Source: Crocinitomicaceae bacterium
GTDB lineage: Bacteria > Bacteroidota > Bacteroidia > Flavobacteriales_D > Crocinitomicaceae
Assembly: GCA_021325675.1 (NCBI GenBank)
Contig: JAJTCM010000001.1
Location: forward strand, 496,001-560,000
Direction of reading: 5' to 3'
DNA length: 64,000 bases
Program-made: the position numbers and the translations under genes
Part shown: positions 61,936 through 64,000 of the stretch, piece by piece
Layout: every line of letters begins with the position of its first letter
How positions within the stretch are numbered: position 1 is the first letter of the stretch
The notes under the pieces: model-generated
Seen by the model: the letters and a program-made list of their open reading frames with translations, nothing else
Databases searched by the model: none
What the model was told of the DNA's origin: nothing

Positions 61936-62060
61936 TATCGCAAAGTGTGCAAAGATTCATGCAAAGAACACGAAGGGATAAGGAGGTGAAAACGTTGTGC
62001 TCTTTCCTGAAACTTTAAACTTTGCATCCTCTGCGCATTACTTTGTTTACTTTGCGTTCC
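61936..62060. repeat. CGCAAAG-family inverted element
   Basis: The left arm CGCAAAGTGTGCAAAGATTC (61939-61958) with ATGCAAAGAA matches the inverted right arm at 62021-62060 apart from a 2-nt indel. It begins 12 nt after the EI24 stop and ends 37 nt before the next start. A single copy of the same unit is at 39541. Confidence 0.7.
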
Positions 62061-62097
62061 AAAAAAATAATTAATTTTATACCAAAATAAGAAAACT

Positions 62098-63474
62098 ATG
62101 AGCCTGAAATCCTTTTTCCTGGTCATTCTCCTCACGGCAGTGAAATGTACTGCCAGCTACGCTTTTGAAGCCTCCCCGAAAGATTCCACAACAAACCTCA
62201 AAGACCGGACGGCTGCTTTGCTCCTCATTGAAGAAGGAAAAGAATTATACCTCGACGGTAAATTACGTGAAGCCCTGATTAAATTTAAGCTGGCCGGTAA
62301 CAAAGATGTATATAACAGCCGTGTGCCTTTCTGGACGGGAATGTGTCACTACCGCCTGAAAAATTATGGTTACGCATTGCAATACGCCCAGAAAGCAAAA
62401 GAAATTTCCGAGCCGGACGACCTGGACGTAAACGAATTGCTGGCATATTCTTACCATTCTTTAAATAAACTGGACTCAGCGCTGTTCCACTACGATTTTT
62501 GCCTGAAAAACATGCAGAAGCAGCGGATCAAAGACCTGCGGATCGTAGAAAAGATCGCGGAGTGTAATTATGCCCTGGAACAGCAGAAAAGCGGTAAGGT
62601 GAACATGCGCCGGAATTTCTCAATGGATATCAACAGTGATTTTAACGATTACGGTGCTTTGCTGGTAAACGACGGCAAAGTGTTGTATTTCACTTCTCGC
62701 CGCGAGAATACCACGGGAGGTTTGAACAACCCGGACGACGAGCAGTATTTTGAAGATAATTACCGCGCCGTATGGAATGCAGAAGACGGCCGCTGGGACA
62801 GCATTACCAACAACCTGGACCGTATTAACAGCGCTGGTTTTGACTGCATTTCCTGGCTGAGCCCTGATGGCTTGAAATGCATGATGACGCTCAACACAAC
62901 TGCAGTTAAAGTGAAAGAGCAAACCAAAAGCTCCGATATCTGCGAAGTGAGTCTCTCCAATAAAGGTAAATGGCAGTCACCGAAAATAATTGATAATAAA
63001 AGTGTTAACTCCACTTTTTTTGATGGTTCGGCAACGTTGAGCGCTGACGGAAACACGATGTATTTTGTGACTGACCGCAAAGGCGACAAGAGCATGACGG
63101 ATATTTACGTAGTTCAGAAAGAAAACAAAAAATGGGGCACTGCGAAGCCTGTTTCCGACAGTATCAATACGGAAATGCGTGAAACAACGCCTTACATTAC
63201 GCCGGACGGAAGATACTTGTTCTTCAGCTCGGACGGACACCCGGGAATGGGAGGTTACGATATTTTTGTCTCCGAAAACATGGGAAAATACTGGTCGAAG
63301 CCGAAAAACCTCGGGATCCAGATCAACAGCGTGAACGACGAAACACATTTCCAATTGTACGAAAAGCTCGGTAAAATCCTTTTCGCCGGCTGCCGGATCG
63401 ACGGAATGAAATCCAACATGGACGTGTACGAGATCGATCTGAAAAGCATTGAGCTTCCTGTGAGCTTGAAGTGA
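62098..63474 (+). CDS. Exported TPR/PD40 protein
   Basis: A 458-residue exported protein (signal LKSFFLVILLTAVKCTASYA). Residues about 40-160 are tetratricopeptide repeats (LLIEEGKELYLDGKLREALI, MCHYRLKNYGYALQYAQKAK). Residues about 180-450 form a PD40/WD40-like beta-propeller (LLVNDGKVLYFTSRRENTTG, FDGSATLSADGNTMYFVTDR, TPYITPDGRYLFFSSDGHPG). In Bacteroidota this architecture, often with an OmpA domain added, is found in gliding or type IX secretion proteins such as PorE; the OmpA domain is absent here. A role in the envelope is likely, the partner unknown. Confidence 0.82.
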   Translation: MSLKSFFLVILLTAVKCTASYAFEASPKDSTTNLKDRTAALLLIEEGKELYLDGKLREALIKFKLAGNKDVYNSRVPFWTGMCHYRLKNYGYALQYAQKAKEISEPDDLDVNELLAYSYHSLNKLDSALFHYDFCLKNMQKQRIKDLRIVEKIAECNYALEQQKSGKVNMRRNFSMDINSDFNDYGALLVNDGKVLYFTSRRENTTGGLNNPDDEQYFEDNYRAVWNAEDGRWDSITNNLDRINSAGFDCISWLSPDGLKCMMTLNTTAVKVKEQTKSSDICEVSLSNKGKWQSPKIIDNKSVNSTFFDGSATLSADGNTMYFVTDRKGDKSMTDIYVVQKENKKWGTAKPVSDSINTEMRETTPYITPDGRYLFFSSDGHPGMGGYDIFVSENMGKYWSKPKNLGIQINSVNDETHFQLYEKLGKILFAGCRIDGMKSNMDVYEIDLKSIELPVSLK

Positions 63475-63648
63475 TTTTTAGGATTCTGCCTGTTGTAGGT
63501 ATTACGCAGGGTTCGCAAAGGTATTTATCTCTTTACCTGCTTTTGGCGCTCTTAACGGAACTTTGTGGCACTGTACGTTACCGGAAAGAGATCGTTGATA
63601 AGTTTTCGCATTTTACATTTTTTTAGCAATTAATTGCCAATTAAATAC

Positions 63649-63656
63649 TATCTTTG
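63649..63656 (+). promoter_or_regulatory. -7 box of pyrG
   Basis: TATCTTTG, exact TAnnTTTG, 26 nt before the pyrG ATG. Confidence 0.55.
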
Positions 63657-63682
63657 CCCCCCGTAGTTACAAATTAAAATTC

Positions 63683-64000
63683 ATGTCCAATTCAACAAAA
63701 TACATCTTTGTAACAGGCGGTGTTACTTCATCTCTTGGAAAAGGTATTATCTCAGCATCTTTAGCGAAATTACTCCAGGCCAGGGGATATACGGCAACCA
63801 TCCAAAAACTCGATCCATACATCAATATTGACCCGGGAACTTTGAACCCGTATGAGCACGGTGAATGTTTCGTAACGGATGACGGTGCGGAAACGGATCT
63901 CGACCTCGGCCATTACGAGCGTTTCCTGAATGTGCCTACTTCCCAGGCCAACAACGTAACTACCGGTAGAATTTACCAGTCGGTGATCGAAAAAGAGCGT
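63683..64000 (+). CDS. pyrG: CTP synthase, N-terminal fragment
   Basis: The first 106 residues of a gene that runs off the right edge. [20 protein letters not shown] and [15 protein letters not shown] form the synthetase P-loop region. [20 protein letters not shown] and [20 protein letters not shown] are diagnostic CTP synthase motifs. The enzyme makes CTP from UTP with glutamine as the amide donor. The amidotransferase domain is outside the window. A -7 box precedes it. Confidence 0.97.
   Translation, partial: MSNSTKYIFVTGGVTSSLGKGIISASLAKLLQARGYTATIQKLDPYINIDPGTLNPYEHGECFVTDDGAETDLDLGHYERFLNVPTSQANNVTTGRIYQSVIEKER

Overview
The window comes from a Bacteroidota chromosome, most likely a Flavobacteriales or Crocinitomicaceae-type organism; no rRNA is present to fix this further. 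The evidence is the gene content: a TonB receptor with a DUF4249-type lipoprotein, paired M16 proteases, a YtxJ bacilliredoxin, a fused alpha/beta E1 dehydrogenase, PD40 and OmpA surface proteins, and LytTR two-component signalling. Many genes are also preceded by exact matches to the Bacteroidota -7 promoter box TAnnTTTG, and there are no Shine-Dalgarno-like sites. Housekeeping genes are alaS, pheS, miaA, dnaX, purB, pyrG (cut by the right edge), folE, a queD-like gene, rdgB and rluF. I saw no rRNA, tRNA, CRISPR array, integrase or transposase.

Layout. 1-2910: tail of an LptF/G-type permease and two glycosyltransferases. 3124-6757: M16 protease pair. 6858-9818: a very AT-rich single gene, Mrr-like nuclease plus NACHT NTPase, a likely anti-phage NLR-like protein. 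9826-15077: YCII protein, LytTR regulator and kinase, an unknown exported protein, a Crp/Fnr regulator, a CapA-like enzyme. 15260-22543: alaS, a small membrane protein, a glycosyltransferase, an NtrC-like regulator without a DNA-binding domain, an MBL hydrolase and a SIMPL protein. 22708-26953: E1 dehydrogenase and three small exported Cys/His proteins. 27054-37337: OmdA-type protein, GH3, EEP nuclease, rluF, a 16-residue repeat protein, M61 and M14 peptidases, rdgB, an OmpA-family protein. 37507-38787: an AT-rich orphan gene. 38972-44286: GNAT, Bax-inhibitor-like protein, folE/queD, glutaminyl cyclase, ytxJ, pheS. 44443-49183: TonB operon interrupted by a four-helix-bundle gene. 49206-52778: miaA, an XRE regulator, dnaX. 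52867-59593: four tandem paralogous exported proteins. 59606-64000: purB, an EI24 membrane protein, a TPR/PD40 protein, pyrG.

Three things stand out. (1) dnaX is split into two frames at a run of ten A on the coding strand, exactly where a -1 shift joins the gamma-like N-terminus to an uninterrupted tau-like C-terminus. (2) The intergenic spaces carry many imperfect inverted-repeat elements built of short degenerate tandem units. They fall into several sequence families with one architecture, and in about a dozen cases an arm touches or supplies the stop codon of the neighbouring gene. Two pairs of arms enclose an anomalous AT-rich gene (the four-helix-bundle gene and the 426-residue orphan). 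(3) miaA has no ATG, GTG or TTG at its family start, but an ATC lies there, 4 nt past an exact -7 box, suggesting a leaderless non-canonical start.

Protein functions come from motif recognition by eye; composition statements are visual estimates. Unrecognised proteins are labelled as such.
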